64,000 bases of DNA from Planctomycetaceae bacterium (GTDB taxonomy: Bacteria; Planctomycetota; Planctomycetia; Pirellulales; Lacipirellulaceae), in assembly GCA_002702655.1 (NCBI GenBank), contig PABB01000067.1:248001-312000 (forward strand). Direction: 5' to 3'. This document shows, in pieces, positions 37,321 to 46,654 of the stretch. The notes under the pieces are model-generated. The model searched no databases. It was not told where the DNA came from and worked only from the letters and a program-made list of their open reading frames with translations. Within the stretch, counting starts at the first letter, position 1, and each line of letters opens with the position of its first letter. Made by a program: the position numbers and the translations under genes.

Positions 37321-37915
37321 CTGTTCGTCTCCCTGTTCATGGAGAAAAGCACTCGACGCCCCGCGCTGGCCCGAAGGCTGCGTGCGGATCGCGAAGTCGC
37401 CAAAATCTGGTGCGCCCCAGACCGGCGTCGGGAGCATCTGCGCAAGCAGCGAGCCGACCGCGTGGTACGATGGGCCGCGGCGCCCGCCTCAGGGTCGCCC
37501 GGCCAAGATATCACAGTGCGGAAATGATTGCGAAAAGTCCGCTCACTTGCTCCTCAATTCTCGCAAATCAAGCCGGAGGTGTCCAGCAAACGCCGGGCCC
37601 AACGGGGCTGCGGATTGCAGAAAACGGCGGAAAACCGCCCCAATCGGCGCCGCCGGCCCGCGGACGCGGCAACCGATCGATGGCGACAGCCAGTCGCGAC
37701 CCCGCCGGAAGTGCGCGAGCGGGTGGCTTTAAGACGACCGCCAAGTCGTCCCTGTCCCGTCAGGGACAATGTGAAAATAGCCCCGCGATTCATCGCGGGG
37801 CTATTGTCGAGCCGTCCCTGCCGGGATGAAGGGGGAGCGGTTCGACGAGTTGAAACCGTGTCGCCGGCACCATGGCTCGGCGGGAGCCTCGCCCTTCCAG
37901 CCTCCAGCCTGCCCC
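37321..37915. other. Intergenic stretch upstream of the DUF1559 gene
   Basis: This 595-base stretch separates the DUF1559 gene and the M48 protease gene, both on the minus strand. It contains repeat J (37748-37805) and a family I-like GCGGGAGCCTCGCCCTTCC near 37879. No coding frame has real codon bias. Confidence 0.4.
37748..37805. repeat. Palindromic repeat J (two hairpins)
   Basis: GTCCCTG-TCCCGT-CAGGGAC is followed by a perfect 14-bp hairpin AATAGCCCCGCGAT / ATCGCGGGGCTATT with a TC loop (37776-37805). A third short GTCCCTGCCGGGA stem follows. It is a complex REP-like element not associated with a transposase here. Confidence 0.8.
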
Positions 37916-39058
37916 CTATTCCGGATTCTTCGCGTGGGCCTGCACCTCGGCCCAGTCCAGCTTCAGCGGCCGGGGGTCCAGCGGCGGCAGCGCGGCCGTT
38001 TGCGATTCGACCGCCTTGATCCGCCGGTCGTGGTCCGGGTGCGTGCTGATCCACTCCAGTGCGCCGGGCAACCCCGGGCCCTCCTCTTTCAGCCGCTCGA
38101 AGAACTTCGCCAGCGCCAGCGGATCGAGCCCCGCGGCGTGCATGAACTGCACCCCGTCGGCGTCCGCCTGGGCCTCCTGGTCGCGGCTGTAGCTGTTGGC
38201 CGCGGCCAGTTGCGCCAGCTGCACCGCCGCGGTGGCCAGTCCCTCGACCCGCCCCAGCACCAGGTCGACCGCCAGCGCCAGTCCCAGCGATTGGCCAATC
38301 CGTTCCAGCCCGTGCCGGCGGGTCACGTGCGACATCTCATGGGCCAGCACGCCGGCGAGCTGCTCCGGCTCGTTGCATGCCTGGATCAACCCGGTGAACA
38401 CCACGATCTGCCCGCCCGGCAGGGCAAAGGCGTTCATCACGTCGGCGTCGATCACATGGACGCGAAAATCGAACTGCTCGTCAGCCGCCAAAGGAGCGTT
38501 CGCCTGCTCGCCGAGCCGGTCGACGATCTCGGCGATCGCGTCGACGACCACGGGATCGTGAATCTCCGGCCCCGGTTTTTCCATGGCCCCAAACGCCTGG
38601 TCGCCGATCGTGCGATCGACGCTCACAGGCACGGACATTAACACGGCCCGTCCGGCGGCCATCACGCCGTAGTAGCCCGCGATCAGCAGAATCGCCAGCA
38701 CCCCGGCGCCGATCAAGAACCAGCCGCGACCCCGGCCGCGCTCGCGCTGGCGCGCTTCGAGCATGTGATCCACGTCGCCGGCCAGCTCCGAGCCGCTGGC
38801 CGTGGCCAGCGCGCGGGGGAAGCCTTTGTCTTCGCAAAAAATGGTCACGCTGCGGTCGGGCGGTCGGCAGAAGACCATCCGCCCGCTGGCGCCGCCCATC
38901 TCCAACTGGCACTCGTGGTAGCGGACTACGAACCGCTGGCCGGTCGTCGTGTGGGCGACGATCCCCTCGGGGACCAAGGCGATGCTGGCCCCCGCGCGGC
39001 CGCCGTCGATCTCTTTGGAGAAGACGCCGCCGGAGAATTCGCTGAGGGAAGTCGACAT
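37916..39058 (-). CDS. Membrane-bound M48-family metalloprotease
   Basis: This 380-residue protein has a soluble N-terminal beta domain, one membrane helix (GWFLIGAGVLAILLIAGYYGVMAAG) and a C-terminal peptidase domain with the zinc motif HEMSH (LAHEMSHVTRRHG) and a downstream DADGVQFMHAAG glutamate/aspartate region. The peptidase domain resembles BepA/LoiP-like M48 proteases of outer membrane quality control. It would cleave exported proteins outside the cytoplasmic membrane. The N-terminal domain (MSTSLSEFSGGVFSKEIDG) is not family-standard. A family E and a family B repeat lie just upstream. Confidence 0.9.
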   Translation of the reverse strand: MSTSLSEFSGGVFSKEIDGGRAGASIALVPEGIVAHTTTGQRFVVRYHECQLEMGGASGRMVFCRPPDRSVTIFCEDKGFPRALATASGSELAGDVDHMLEARQRERGRGRGWFLIGAGVLAILLIAGYYGVMAAGRAVLMSVPVSVDRTIGDQAFGAMEKPGPEIHDPVVVDAIAEIVDRLGEQANAPLAADEQFDFRVHVIDADVMNAFALPGGQIVVFTGLIQACNEPEQLAGVLAHEMSHVTRRHGLERIGQSLGLALAVDLVLGRVEGLATAAVQLAQLAAANSYSRDQEAQADADGVQFMHAAGLDPLALAKFFERLKEEGPGLPGALEWISTHPDHDRRIKAVESQTAALPPLDPRPLKLDWAEVQAHAKNPE

Positions 39059-39161
39059 GACGCGGCGGCGGCAAGAGAGGAGCGGGGCGAACGGCGGATG
39101 GGCGCGCCGCCATTATGTCCGGTCGCGCGCGACAGTCGCAACCGCGGCGTTGCCACGCGGC

Positions 39162-39239
39162 GGGTGGCTGGGGACGGAGCGCAGCGGAGCCCCCAGGGAC
39201 TTCAACTGGGGGCCCCCTGCGGTCGTCCCCAGCCACCCC
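39162..39239. repeat. REP family E, copy 4
   Basis: It has the same outer stem (GGGTGGCTGGGGACG with CGTCCCCAGCCACCC) and inner stem as the other three copies. It lies upstream of the M48 protease gene. A complete family B copy follows nine bases later. Confidence 0.85.
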
Positions 39240-39247
39240 CTGCTTTT

Positions 39248-39327
39248 GCGTGCCACGGCTCTGTGAGCCGTGTGCGTCAACGGTGACTCTGCCCTCGGTT
39301 CGCACGGCTCGCAGAGCCGTGACACGC
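39248..39327. repeat. REP family B, copy 2 (complete)
   Basis: The left arm GCGTGCCACGGCTC and right arm GCAGAGCCGTGACACGC are complementary and each has an internal hairpin. It is the same unit as the pair around the second RAYT. It lies 11 bases from the stop codon of the small membrane protein gene at 39338. Confidence 0.85.
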
Positions 39328-39337
39328 CCGCCAGGGT

Positions 39338-39724
39338 TCAATCCACGGGGCACCCCGGGCCGTGGCGACGGACCAGCCACGCGCCGATCAGATACAGCAC
39401 GCACGGCACGGCCAGCAGCGGAAACACGCCACCGAGCGGCCGCCCGTTGGCCGCCCACTCGCCGGCGTTCATCACGGCCAGTCCGGCCAATCCGATCCAG
39501 CCCCCCACCGCCGGCGCACGCCAACCGATCGCGTAGCCCGCAAAGACGACGGCCCCGCCCAGAAAGATCACCCGCACGGACCAGGGCTGCTCAGCAAGAG
39601 ACGGCAAGCCGCCGTGGCCGATGGCCAGGGCCAGCACGAACAGCGCAAGAATCACCGCCGCCGCTCGCGCAGCCCAGAGGTAACCGCACGAATGCGGCAG
39701 TCGCAGACGATCACGGGCATTCAT
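39338..39724 (-). CDS. Small membrane protein (paralogue of 40061-40477)
   Basis: The 128-residue product has about four helices (AAAVILALFVLALAIGHGG, VRVIFLGGAVVFAGYAIGW, VGGWIGLAGLAVMNAGEW, GVFPLLAVPCVLYLIGAWLV). It shares the pattern GYxxAAR..VILALF, a central VIFLGGxxxFAGYAI and VLYLIxxxL with the neighbouring gene at 40061, so the two are tandem paralogues. Unknown function. Confidence 0.6.
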   Translation of the reverse strand: MNARDRLRLPHSCGYLWAARAAAVILALFVLALAIGHGGLPSLAEQPWSVRVIFLGGAVVFAGYAIGWRAPAVGGWIGLAGLAVMNAGEWAANGRPLGGVFPLLAVPCVLYLIGAWLVRRHGPGCPVD

Positions 39725-40060
39725 CGCATGCTATCCGAGTGGGCGTCTGCGAATCCTCGTCGACCCTTCGTCGGTCGTCCTGGTCGAGCTCCCGGGGCGG
39801 ACGTGCCTCGCGGCTGGCGACCAAGCGGCTGCGCTCTAAGAGAACGCGGCGGCGGTCCGACTTCTTCCGACCAACTCGGCACTGAGCCCGCAGGCTGCAT
39901 GCGCCGGCGGTCGGGCACGGCTATTGATTCGCAGGCAAGAAAGTGCAATTTTCGCGCCGCGCGGGCGCACCGGTCAACAGCTCCGCTTTTCCGGCGTTTT
40001 TGCCCCGGCGGACTCGCGCAGCGTGCGGAAGGGCGCGCGGGGTGTGCCCGCAGGTGGCGC
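39725..40060. other. Gap between the two paralogous membrane genes
   Basis: The 336-base stretch has no supported gene; it holds only short imperfect palindromes. Short frames on both strands here are Arg-rich and look random. Confidence 0.4.
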
Positions 40061-40477
40061 TCACTCGGCCGCGGGCGGCGCGGGCGGCCCTTCGGCGGGC
40101 GGTTCGACCGCAGCGTGCGACTCGTGCTCCGCCAAACGTTGCGAGATCAAAAACAGCACCGGCGGCAACGCGAACAACGCGAACGCGGGCTGGGTGGCCA
40201 CCTGCAGCTCGACCCGCGTGGCCACGAAAAACGCCGCCACGCCCAGCAGCGACACCACGGCCCCGGCGCGCTCGTGCCGCAGCGAGATCGCGTAGCCGCC
40301 AAAGATCACCGCCAACAGGGCCGCCTGCGTGGCCAGCGGCACGCCTTCGCGAACCAACGGCATCGGTTCCAGGATCACAAACGCGACCCAAGCGAAGAAG
40401 ATCAACGCGGCCGACACCCGGCCGGCCCAGCGGTAGGTGCAGCAACAGCCCGGACGAAACGCAGCGACAGCATTCAT
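40061..40477 (-). CDS. Small membrane protein (paralogue of 39338-39724)
   Basis: This 138-residue protein has four helices (AALIFFAWVAFVILE, ATQAALLAVIFGGYAISLRHE, GAVVSLLGVAAFFVATRVEL, PAFALFALPPVLFLISQRLAE) and a proline-rich acidic tail (VEPPAEGPPAPPAAE). The start is the ATG at 40477 (MNAVAAFRPGC). The paralogue shares the helix pattern. A Cys cluster (CCCTYRW) precedes the first helix. Function unknown. Confidence 0.6.
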   Translation of the reverse strand: MNAVAAFRPGCCCTYRWAGRVSAALIFFAWVAFVILEPMPLVREGVPLATQAALLAVIFGGYAISLRHERAGAVVSLLGVAAFFVATRVELQVATQPAFALFALPPVLFLISQRLAEHESHAAVEPPAEGPPAPPAAE

Positions 40478-40622
40478 GGGTTTCCTCGGTGGAGAAGATT
40501 CGCGCCGCACCGCCAGAGAGGCGTGCCGGGCGATGGATTCAGACGCGACAACGTCAGCAGCAACTGCGGTGAGGTGCAACTTGCGTGCCCATTGTCGGAA
40601 CAACCGCGAAGTCCGTGTCTGC

Positions 40623-40698
40623 GTGCCACTGCTGGCTCGTCCAGCCGTGCGAAGCGGGTACACGGCGCCCACTGCTGGGCAAGCCAGCAGTCCCGCAC
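40623..40698. repeat. REP family C, copy 3 (reverse orientation)
   Basis: The outer arms GTGCCACTGCTGG...CCAGCAG are retained. The middle segment is the reverse complement of the middle of the copies at 43702 and 56512, so it is the same unit inserted in the opposite orientation. Some mismatches exist at the right end. Confidence 0.7.
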
Positions 40699-40783
40699 AC
40701 CGATGCCGCGATTGCGCGGTTATGACAAACCAGCAATGTGCGGCCGCACACGCCCCGCGCCGGTTTGCCGCGGTCGCGGGCGT

Positions 40784-40812
40784 TTGACCCCCGCGGCGGC
40801 CGGTCCTAGATT
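40784..40812 (+). promoter_or_regulatory. Sigma-70-like promoter of sodN
   Basis: TTGACC (40784-40789) and TAGATT (40807-40812) are separated by 17 bases. They stand about 80 bases upstream of the sodN ATG. Good spacing and a good -35; the -10 is a moderate match. Confidence 0.45.
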
Positions 40813-40890
40813 GACCCAACAGCGGCCGGCCCGCTCGGCCGCCTGCATTGCCGCACACGAATTTCCACTGACCGACTGAGGATTCCTCCC

Positions 40891-41364
40891 ATGAAACGTT
40901 TGATTGCCGTTTTGCTGTTGGGCGCCGCCGTGGCCGTTCCCGCTGCTTACGTGGCCGCCCACTGCCAGGTCCCCTGCGGGATTTACGACGACGACGCCCG
41001 CTTCACCGAGATGCACGAGCACTTCGACACGATCAGCAAGGCCGACGCCGAAATCACGGCCCTGTCCGCCAAGTCCGACCCGCTCAGCAAGAACCAGCTG
41101 ACCCGCTGGGTGATGACCAAAGAGGACCACGCCACGAAGGTGCAGCGGGTGATCGGCGACTACTTCATGGCCCAGCGGATCAAGCCGGACGACCCCAAGT
41201 ACGTCGACAAGCTGACCGCCGCGCACCAGGTGATGGTCGCCGCCATGAAGTGCAAGCAAACCGTCGACGAAGGCGTGGCCGATGACCTGCACCACGCGAT
41301 CGACCACTTCGTGGAAGCCTACACGGGCGAAGACGCCCACGGCGACGACGGGCACGAGCACTAA
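40891..41364 (+). CDS. sodN: Nickel-containing superoxide dismutase, exported form
   Basis: NiSOD disproportionates superoxide with a nickel ion bound by the N-terminal His1, Cys2 and Cys6 of the mature enzyme. Here HCQVPCGIYDD (residues 24-34) is the diagnostic nickel hook HCxxPCGxYD. It follows a 23-residue Sec-type signal peptide (MKRLIAVLLLGAAVAVPAAYVAA), so signal peptidase cleavage would expose His1. The mature length of about 134 residues exceeds the usual 117. It ends in a His-rich tail (DAHGDDGHEH) that may help load nickel. No sodX-type maturation protease is nearby. A promoter-like pair lies upstream and a strong terminator downstream, so it is probably monocistronic. Confidence 0.92.
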   Translation: MKRLIAVLLLGAAVAVPAAYVAAHCQVPCGIYDDDARFTEMHEHFDTISKADAEITALSAKSDPLSKNQLTRWVMTKEDHATKVQRVIGDYFMAQRIKPDDPKYVDKLTAAHQVMVAAMKCKQTVDEGVADDLHHAIDHFVEAYTGEDAHGDDGHEH

Positions 41365-41404
41365 GCGCCGCCGCGAGTTCGCAGACCTGTTGAACTGATT
41401 TCAT

Positions 41405-41442
41405 GCCGCAGCGCGAGCATTCGCGCTGCGGCCTCTTTTTTT
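41405..41442 (+). terminator. Rho-independent terminator of sodN
   Basis: The stem GCCGCAGCGCGA / TCGCGCTGCGGC with a GCAT loop is perfect over 12 pairs and is followed by CTC and a run of seven T. It starts 41 bases after the sodN stop codon. Confidence 0.95.
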
Positions 41443-41460
41443 CGCGCGCTTCCCGTTCCC

Positions 41461-41544
41461 CTAGCCGGCGACCTACGTGTCGCCGCTGATTGAGAGGAGC
41501 GTCGGTTTCGAAAGCACAGCGGCGGCACGTAGGCCGCCGGCTAC
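41461..41544. repeat. REP family G, degenerate copy
   Basis: CTAGCCGGCG and CGCCGGCTAC form the outer arms with CGACCTACGTGTCG-like inner stems. It is related to the more perfect copy at 52999. It sits between the convergent sodN and yyaL genes. Confidence 0.65.
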
Positions 41545-41572
41545 AGTCGTTGTCCGCAGGCAGAGCCGACTG

Positions 41573-43648
41573 CTAGTCCGCCGTGGCGCTCAACTTGTCC
41601 AGTGCCGCGTCGATCGATTCACCGCCCACGCTCGGTTCCCGGCACGTGAACCCTTCGCACACATACAGCGTCGGCTGCCCGTCGACGGGCTCCTTGCCCG
41701 CCAGCAGATCGGCCAGCGCTTTGGGCGCTTCGCTGGCCTGCGGCGGCGCCAGGGCGAACACCTTGTTCGGCAAATATTGCTGCTGAACCGCGGCCAGCGC
41801 CGCGGCGCCCTCGTCGGTCGCCGGATCGGCGGCCAGCACCAGTTCGTACGTCGGCCCCAACAGCAGATCGAGCGCCAGCAGCGATTGCCCGGTCGCGGTC
41901 GGCGCCCGCCGGATCAGGTCGGCGGCCGCGGCCACCGCGCCCTGCGCGGCGGACAAATACTCCGCGTTGCCGGTCAATTTGCCCAGTCGCACCAGCGCCG
42001 TGGCCGCCATGCCGTTGGCTGCCGGGACGCTGCTGTCGGTCAGGTCCTTGTTGCGGGCAATGAGTTGCTCGTGGTCATCGGCGGTGAAGAAAAACCCGCC
42101 GCCAGCCGGATCGGCGAAGTGCGTCAGCATCGCGTCGGCCAGCTCCGTCGCCGCGGCAAGATACTTCGCCTCGTGGGCAGTTTCGAACAGCGTGACCAGT
42201 GCGGACGCGAGGTACGCGTAATCGTCCAGATACGCGTCCAGCTTGGCCGTGCCGTGTCGCCAGGCGTGCAGCAGTCGGCCGTCGTCGCGGCGCAGCTCGG
42301 AGAGCAGGAAATCGGCGGCGCGGCGGGCGGCCTGCAGATACCGCGGTTCGGCCAGCACGGCGCCGGCCCGGGCCAGCGCGTCGATCGCCAGCGCGTTCCA
42401 CGACACCAGCACCTTGTCGTCTTTGCCGGGGCGGATGCGCTGCTCGCGGGCGGCGAGCAGCTTCGCTCGACTGGCGGCCAATTCCGCAGCCAGCTCCGCC
42501 GCGTCGCGTCCCATCAACTGCGCGGCCTGCTCGATCGTCTTGGGCAGGTGCAAGATGCTGCGGCCCTCGAAATTGCCCGCGTCGGTCACGTCGTACACGC
42601 GGCCCAGCGTCTCGGCAGCGTCCTCCCCCAGCACCGCAGTCAGCTCATCGGGAGTCCAGGTGTAGAACAGCCCCTCCTCGCCCTCGCTGTCGGCGTCCTC
42701 GGTGCTGTGAAATCCGCCGGCCCCGTCGGTCATATCGCGCAGCACGTAATCAAGCGTCTCGCGCACGATCCGCTCGTACGCCGCGTCGCCGGTCGCTTGA
42801 AACGCTTCCAGATAAGCCCCGGCCAGCAGCGCGTTGTCGTACAGCATCTTTTCGAAGTGCGGCACGAGCCACCGCTCGTCGACCGAGTACCGCGCGAACC
42901 CGCCCCCCAGATGATCGTAAATTCCCCCCGCCGCCATGCGGTCGAGCGTCACGCGAACCATCTCCAGCGCGTGCCCGTCCCCCGTGCGGAACCACTGCCG
43001 CAGGCACAGCTGCAGATCCATCGGATGCGGGAACTTGGGCGCCTGGCCAAACCCGCCGTGCTGCGGGTCGAACGCGCGGGCGAGTTGCGCGACGGCCCCA
43101 TTGATTGCGTCGCGCGTGGGGAGCGCGTCGCCGTCGCCGCCCATGTCGCCGGCGGTCTGCAGTTCGGCCGTGATCTGCTCCGACATCGCCATGACCTGAT
43201 CGCGGCGGTTGAGCCACGCGTCGTGCACCGCCCGCAGCACGTCGTCGAACCCCGGCATGCCTCCGCGGGCTGTGGGCGGGAAATACGTACCGGCGTAAAA
43301 CGGCTTCAGCTCGGGCGTCAGGAACACCGACATCGGCCAGCCCCCCCGCCCGGTCATCATCTGCACCGCGTTCATGTAAATCTGATCGAGATCGGGCCGC
43401 TCTTCGCGATCGACTTTCACCGCGATGAAGTGCTCGTTGACCAGCGCCGCGATGCGCTCGTCCTCGAAGCTCTCGTGCTCCATCACATGGCACCAATGGC
43501 AGGCCGCGTAGCCGATCGACAGAAAGATCGGTTTGTCCTCGTCGCGCGCCGCCGCCAGCGCCGCCGGCCCCCACGGCCGCCAATCGACCGGGTTGTCCTG
43601 ATGCTGCAGCAGATACGGCGACGATTCCTGGGCCAGGGCGTTGGGCAT
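41573..43648 (-). CDS. YyaL-type thioredoxin-fold/glycosidase-like protein
   Basis: This 691-residue protein has an N-terminal thioredoxin-like domain with [22 protein letters not shown] and the active-site-like [13 protein letters not shown] long all-alpha (six-hairpin/AGE-like) domain follows ([40 protein letters not shown]). It is the widespread YyaL/SPATA20 family, linked to redox biology but without an established reaction. Length and order of domains are normal. The ATG at 43648 ([14 protein letters not shown]) was preferred over the further one at 43708. No neighbouring operon partner is obvious. Confidence 0.92.
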   Translation of the reverse strand: MPNALAQESSPYLLQHQDNPVDWRPWGPAALAAARDEDKPIFLSIGYAACHWCHVMEHESFEDERIAALVNEHFIAVKVDREERPDLDQIYMNAVQMMTGRGGWPMSVFLTPELKPFYAGTYFPPTARGGMPGFDDVLRAVHDAWLNRRDQVMAMSEQITAELQTAGDMGGDGDALPTRDAINGAVAQLARAFDPQHGGFGQAPKFPHPMDLQLCLRQWFRTGDGHALEMVRVTLDRMAAGGIYDHLGGGFARYSVDERWLVPHFEKMLYDNALLAGAYLEAFQATGDAAYERIVRETLDYVLRDMTDGAGGFHSTEDADSEGEEGLFYTWTPDELTAVLGEDAAETLGRVYDVTDAGNFEGRSILHLPKTIEQAAQLMGRDAAELAAELAASRAKLLAAREQRIRPGKDDKVLVSWNALAIDALARAGAVLAEPRYLQAARRAADFLLSELRRDDGRLLHAWRHGTAKLDAYLDDYAYLASALVTLFETAHEAKYLAAATELADAMLTHFADPAGGGFFFTADDHEQLIARNKDLTDSSVPAANGMAATALVRLGKLTGNAEYLSAAQGAVAAAADLIRRAPTATGQSLLALDLLLGPTYELVLAADPATDEGAAALAAVQQQYLPNKVFALAPPQASEAPKALADLLAGKEPVDGQPTLYVCEGFTCREPSVGGESIDAALDKLSATAD

Positions 43649-43701
43649 GAGGGATGTTTGTTTGTTGATGGGATGTTGGCGGCGCGGTGCAGAGTCCGAG
43701 T

Positions 43702-43775
43702 GTGCCACTGCTGGCTCGTCCAGCAGTGGGCGCCGTGTACCCGCTTCGCACTGCCGGACCAGCCAGCAGTGGCAC
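43702..43775. repeat. REP family C, copy 1 (74 bp)
   Basis: GTGCCACTGCTGG begins and CCAGCAGTGGCAC ends this unit. An inner GGGCGCCGTGTACCCGC segment separates the two hairpins. The copy at 56512 differs at one base. Confidence 0.9.
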
Positions 43776-43865
43776 GCAGCGCGTCGCTCCGGCGTGGCGC
43801 ACGTGGTAGTCTAACGGTTCGGCCTGCCGCGTCAGGCTTCTTTCCTGCTGCCCGCGAGTCCCGCG

Positions 43866-45668
43866 ATGCTTTCCGTTCGACACTTTGTCATCTGTGTGGC
43901 CGCGATGGCGCTCGCAGCTCCGGCCGTCGGCGCGGAGTCGTGGCTGGTTCCCTCGCCCTGGTACGACGAGCAGTGGGGCACGCGCGCCGCAGAGCCCGAC
44001 GCGCGGGTGCACGTGAACGCCCCCCTGCCCTTGCCCGCTGGCGCCGAGGACCAGCGCCCCGCGCGGCTGGTGATCTTCGCCCTGCCCAACGGCAACACGT
44101 TGGAGCAGACGCTCGGTTGCCAAATGAGCGAAGGGTTGGACTGGCACTTCGACATCCAACACATCGCCGCGCAAACGCGGCTGCTGCGCACCGTGACGCC
44201 CGGCGAGCGGATCACGCTGCTGGCGGCCGAGGCCAACGGGCGCAGTTGGCCGGCCTGGCGGGCCGGCCACGATGGGGCCAACGAGCGGATCGCCGAACTG
44301 GTCGCCTCGTGGCGCAGCGAGTTTGCCGGCCCGGACGCGCGCGTCACGCTGGCCGCTCACAGCGGCGGCGGCAGCTTTCTGTGGGGCGTGCTCGAGGGGC
44401 AAGACGACATCCCCGCGTGGGTTGATCGCATTGCGTTTCTAGACGCCAACTACTCGTTCGACGCTGCGGTTCACGCGGACAAGTTTCTCCGCTGGCTGCG
44501 CGGCGATCCCGCGCGGCGGCTGATCGTGCTGGCCTACGACGATCGCGAAATCACCTTCCAGGGCAAAAAGGTCGTCGGCCCCACCGGCGGCACGTTCCGC
44601 GCCACGCAGCGGATGGTCGACGCCTTTGCGGACGAAGCGCTGCTGCAGCGGACCGACGGCGAGCCGTTCACGCACTACGAGGGACTCGACGGGCAGCTGC
44701 GGTTCTGGGTCCACAACAACCCGGCGAACAAGATCCTGCACACCGCGCTGGTCGGCGACATGAACGGCTACCTGCTGGCGTTGACCACCGGCACGCCCGA
44801 AGCGGACCGGTGGGGCGAGTTCGCCGGACCGCGGGCGTACACGAGCTGGATTCAACTCGTGCCGACGCCCGCCGACCCGGCCGCGGCGACCGGCCTGCCG
44901 CCGATTGAATCGCTGCCGCCGCTGGCGCTGCCGCCACGCCCCGCCGATGCCATCGGCGGCGCCGCGTTTGCGCAGAAGATTGCCGGCTTGCCGCTGCAGC
45001 AGCGCGAAGAAGCGATCTACGCCGAACTCGCCGCGGGCAACTTTCCCGATTTCCTGCGCACCTTTGTTGCGGTGAATGTGCCAGCCGATGCCGACGGCGG
45101 TTCGCCGAGCGCGGCCATCGAAGTCGCCCCCGACGTGCTGGCAGTCGGCAGCGACGACGACTTTTTGCGGATCCCGATGACGCCGCAAACCGCTCAGCGC
45201 TTGGCCGATCGCTGGGGCTGCACGCTGCCCACGCGCAAGTTGGTTGACGCGATCGACGCGGCGGCCACGGTGCGGTTGCCGCCGCGCCCGCTGACCGAAG
45301 ATCGCGAATCGGTGGCCGCGTTCGTCGAAGCGAATCGCCGCACCGAGGCCCAGCGGGGCGACGCGCCGCTCGGCGCGCTGACCACCGGCGCCAAGAAAGA
45401 CATCGTACTCACCCCGCGGATCTTCGAGCGGCCCAGGCGGCTGGCGATCTACGGCTGGCGGCAACTCGACAGCACGCCGATTCAGCCGCTGACCATCGTG
45501 CACCACGATGGCTACGTCGACTACAGCCACGGCGCGCGGCTGGTGCGCAACGCGGCGATTGTCGATGACAAGGTCTACGCGGTGAGCGACTTGCTTGCGT
45601 CGCCGGAGCGGGCCGCGGTGGTCAGCGACGAGGGCCCCATGCAACCGCCGCGGTATCCCCCGCGGTAG
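43866..45668 (+). CDS. Secreted alpha/beta-hydrolase-like protein, unknown substrate
   Basis: The 600-residue product has a signal peptide (FVICVAAMALAAPAVG), then a hydrolase-like core with VIFALPNGNTLEQTLG and VTLAAHSGGGSFLWG, the nucleophile elbow with serine in the HSGGG context. A long C-terminal half follows with no domain I recognise (QQREEAIYAELAAGNFPDFLRTFVAVNV and a Pro-rich end). It is probably an exported esterase or related enzyme. The upstream neighbour yyaL is divergent. Confidence 0.7.
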   Translation: MLSVRHFVICVAAMALAAPAVGAESWLVPSPWYDEQWGTRAAEPDARVHVNAPLPLPAGAEDQRPARLVIFALPNGNTLEQTLGCQMSEGLDWHFDIQHIAAQTRLLRTVTPGERITLLAAEANGRSWPAWRAGHDGANERIAELVASWRSEFAGPDARVTLAAHSGGGSFLWGVLEGQDDIPAWVDRIAFLDANYSFDAAVHADKFLRWLRGDPARRLIVLAYDDREITFQGKKVVGPTGGTFRATQRMVDAFADEALLQRTDGEPFTHYEGLDGQLRFWVHNNPANKILHTALVGDMNGYLLALTTGTPEADRWGEFAGPRAYTSWIQLVPTPADPAAATGLPPIESLPPLALPPRPADAIGGAAFAQKIAGLPLQQREEAIYAELAAGNFPDFLRTFVAVNVPADADGGSPSAAIEVAPDVLAVGSDDDFLRIPMTPQTAQRLADRWGCTLPTRKLVDAIDAAATVRLPPRPLTEDRESVAAFVEANRRTEAQRGDAPLGALTTGAKKDIVLTPRIFERPRRLAIYGWRQLDSTPIQPLTIVHHDGYVDYSHGARLVRNAAIVDDKVYAVSDLLASPERAAVVSDEGPMQPPRYPPR

Positions 45669-45732
45669 ACGCACTGCGCACCGCAGGCGATAACAAGCAC
45701 CCCCAGCGTTGTCGTGCTCACAGCCGCCCCAA

Positions 45733-45809
45733 TAGCCGGGCCGCTACGAGGGCCGGAGTGTGTTGAACAGATCAACCCGCACCCGGCGGCCCGCGTAGCG
45801 GCCCGGCTA
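45733..45809. repeat. REP family H
   Basis: TAGCCGGGCCGCTACGAGGG and GCGTAGCGGCCCGGCTA are complementary arms around about 40 bases. It lies between the hydrolase-like and aquaporin genes. Confidence 0.8.
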
Positions 45810-45874
45810 GGAACCTGCTCGCTCGTTGTCGCTCGTTAGCTATTTCGAATTACCCACTCGCAATTGCACCGCCC

Positions 45875-46570
45875 ATGATGCGGAACCTTGTCGCCGTAGC
45901 GATCGGAACGTTCTGCCTGGTGTTTGCCGGTTGCGGCGCCATTGTGGTCAATGACGCCATGGCCGACGCCGCGGGCGTCGGGCCCGTGACGCACGTGGGC
46001 GTGTCGCTGGTGTTCGGACTGGTCGTCATGGCCATGATCTACGCGGTGGGCGACGTGTCGGGGGCGCACCTCAACCCGGCGGTCGCCACGGGCTTCTGGC
46101 TGGCGCGGCGTTTTCCGTTCGCCTCGGCGCCCGGTTACGTCGCCGCCCAATGCATCGGGGCGCTGGTGGCGAGCGGGTTGCTGCGGGTCATGTTTCCTGC
46201 CGATGAGCACCTCGGCGGCACGTTTCCTGCCGGTTCCTGGCAGCAAGCGTGGGTCATGGAGGCCGTGCTCACGTTTATTCTCATGTTTGTCATCCTGGGC
46301 GTGTCGACTGGGGCCAAGGAAAAGGGGATGATGGCGGGAGCGGCAATTGGCGGCGTGATCGCGCTGGAGGCGCTGTTTGGCGGCCCGGTGAGCGGGGCTT
46401 CGATGAACCCAGCCCGCTCCCTCGCGCTCGCGGTCGTCAGCGGGCGCCTCGACGCGTTGTGGATCTACCTCACCGCGCCGACCCTCGGCGCGGCACTGGC
46501 TGTGCCCAGTTGCCGCTGCATTCACGCCGACTGCTGCAGCGGCTCGCCCTGCGAGCCCGCGACGGAGTGA
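45875..46570 (+). CDS. MIP-family aquaglyceroporin, candidate arsenite channel (AqpS-like)
   Basis: The 231-residue protein has six hydrophobic helices and the two pore half-helices GAHLNPAV and GASMNPARS, both with intact NPA boxes, typical of the MIP channel family. An arsC gene follows 85 bases later, so by analogy with the aqpS-arsC operon of Sinorhizobium meliloti it may export arsenite produced by ArsC. No arsB or arsR is nearby. The C-terminal 22 residues carry five cysteines (213, 215, 220, 221, 226) and one His in CRCIHADCCSGSPC, a metal-binding-like tail I have not seen in the family. ATG at 45875 (MMRNL), or the next ATG. Confidence 0.85.
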   Translation: MMRNLVAVAIGTFCLVFAGCGAIVVNDAMADAAGVGPVTHVGVSLVFGLVVMAMIYAVGDVSGAHLNPAVATGFWLARRFPFASAPGYVAAQCIGALVASGLLRVMFPADEHLGGTFPAGSWQQAWVMEAVLTFILMFVILGVSTGAKEKGMMAGAAIGGVIALEALFGGPVSGASMNPARSLALAVVSGRLDALWIYLTAPTLGAALAVPSCRCIHADCCSGSPCEPATE

Positions 46571-46654
46571 TGGCTCGAGCGGCCGCGCGCCGCCGGGGCG
46601 TCGCTATCAGGCTTGTCGCGTCGCTGCAGTTCCCCCTCCCCAACGAGCACCACC

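Noticed and set aside
39162-39327. Small IS element formed by families E and B
   Set aside because: Repeats adjoin but no transposase frame lies between and no target-site duplication is visible; two independent REP units explain it.
41477-44425. 982-codon plus-strand frame opposite yyaL
   Set aside because: Antisense shadow of the YyaL-type gene, no recognisable domain, runs through a repeat and into the next real gene.
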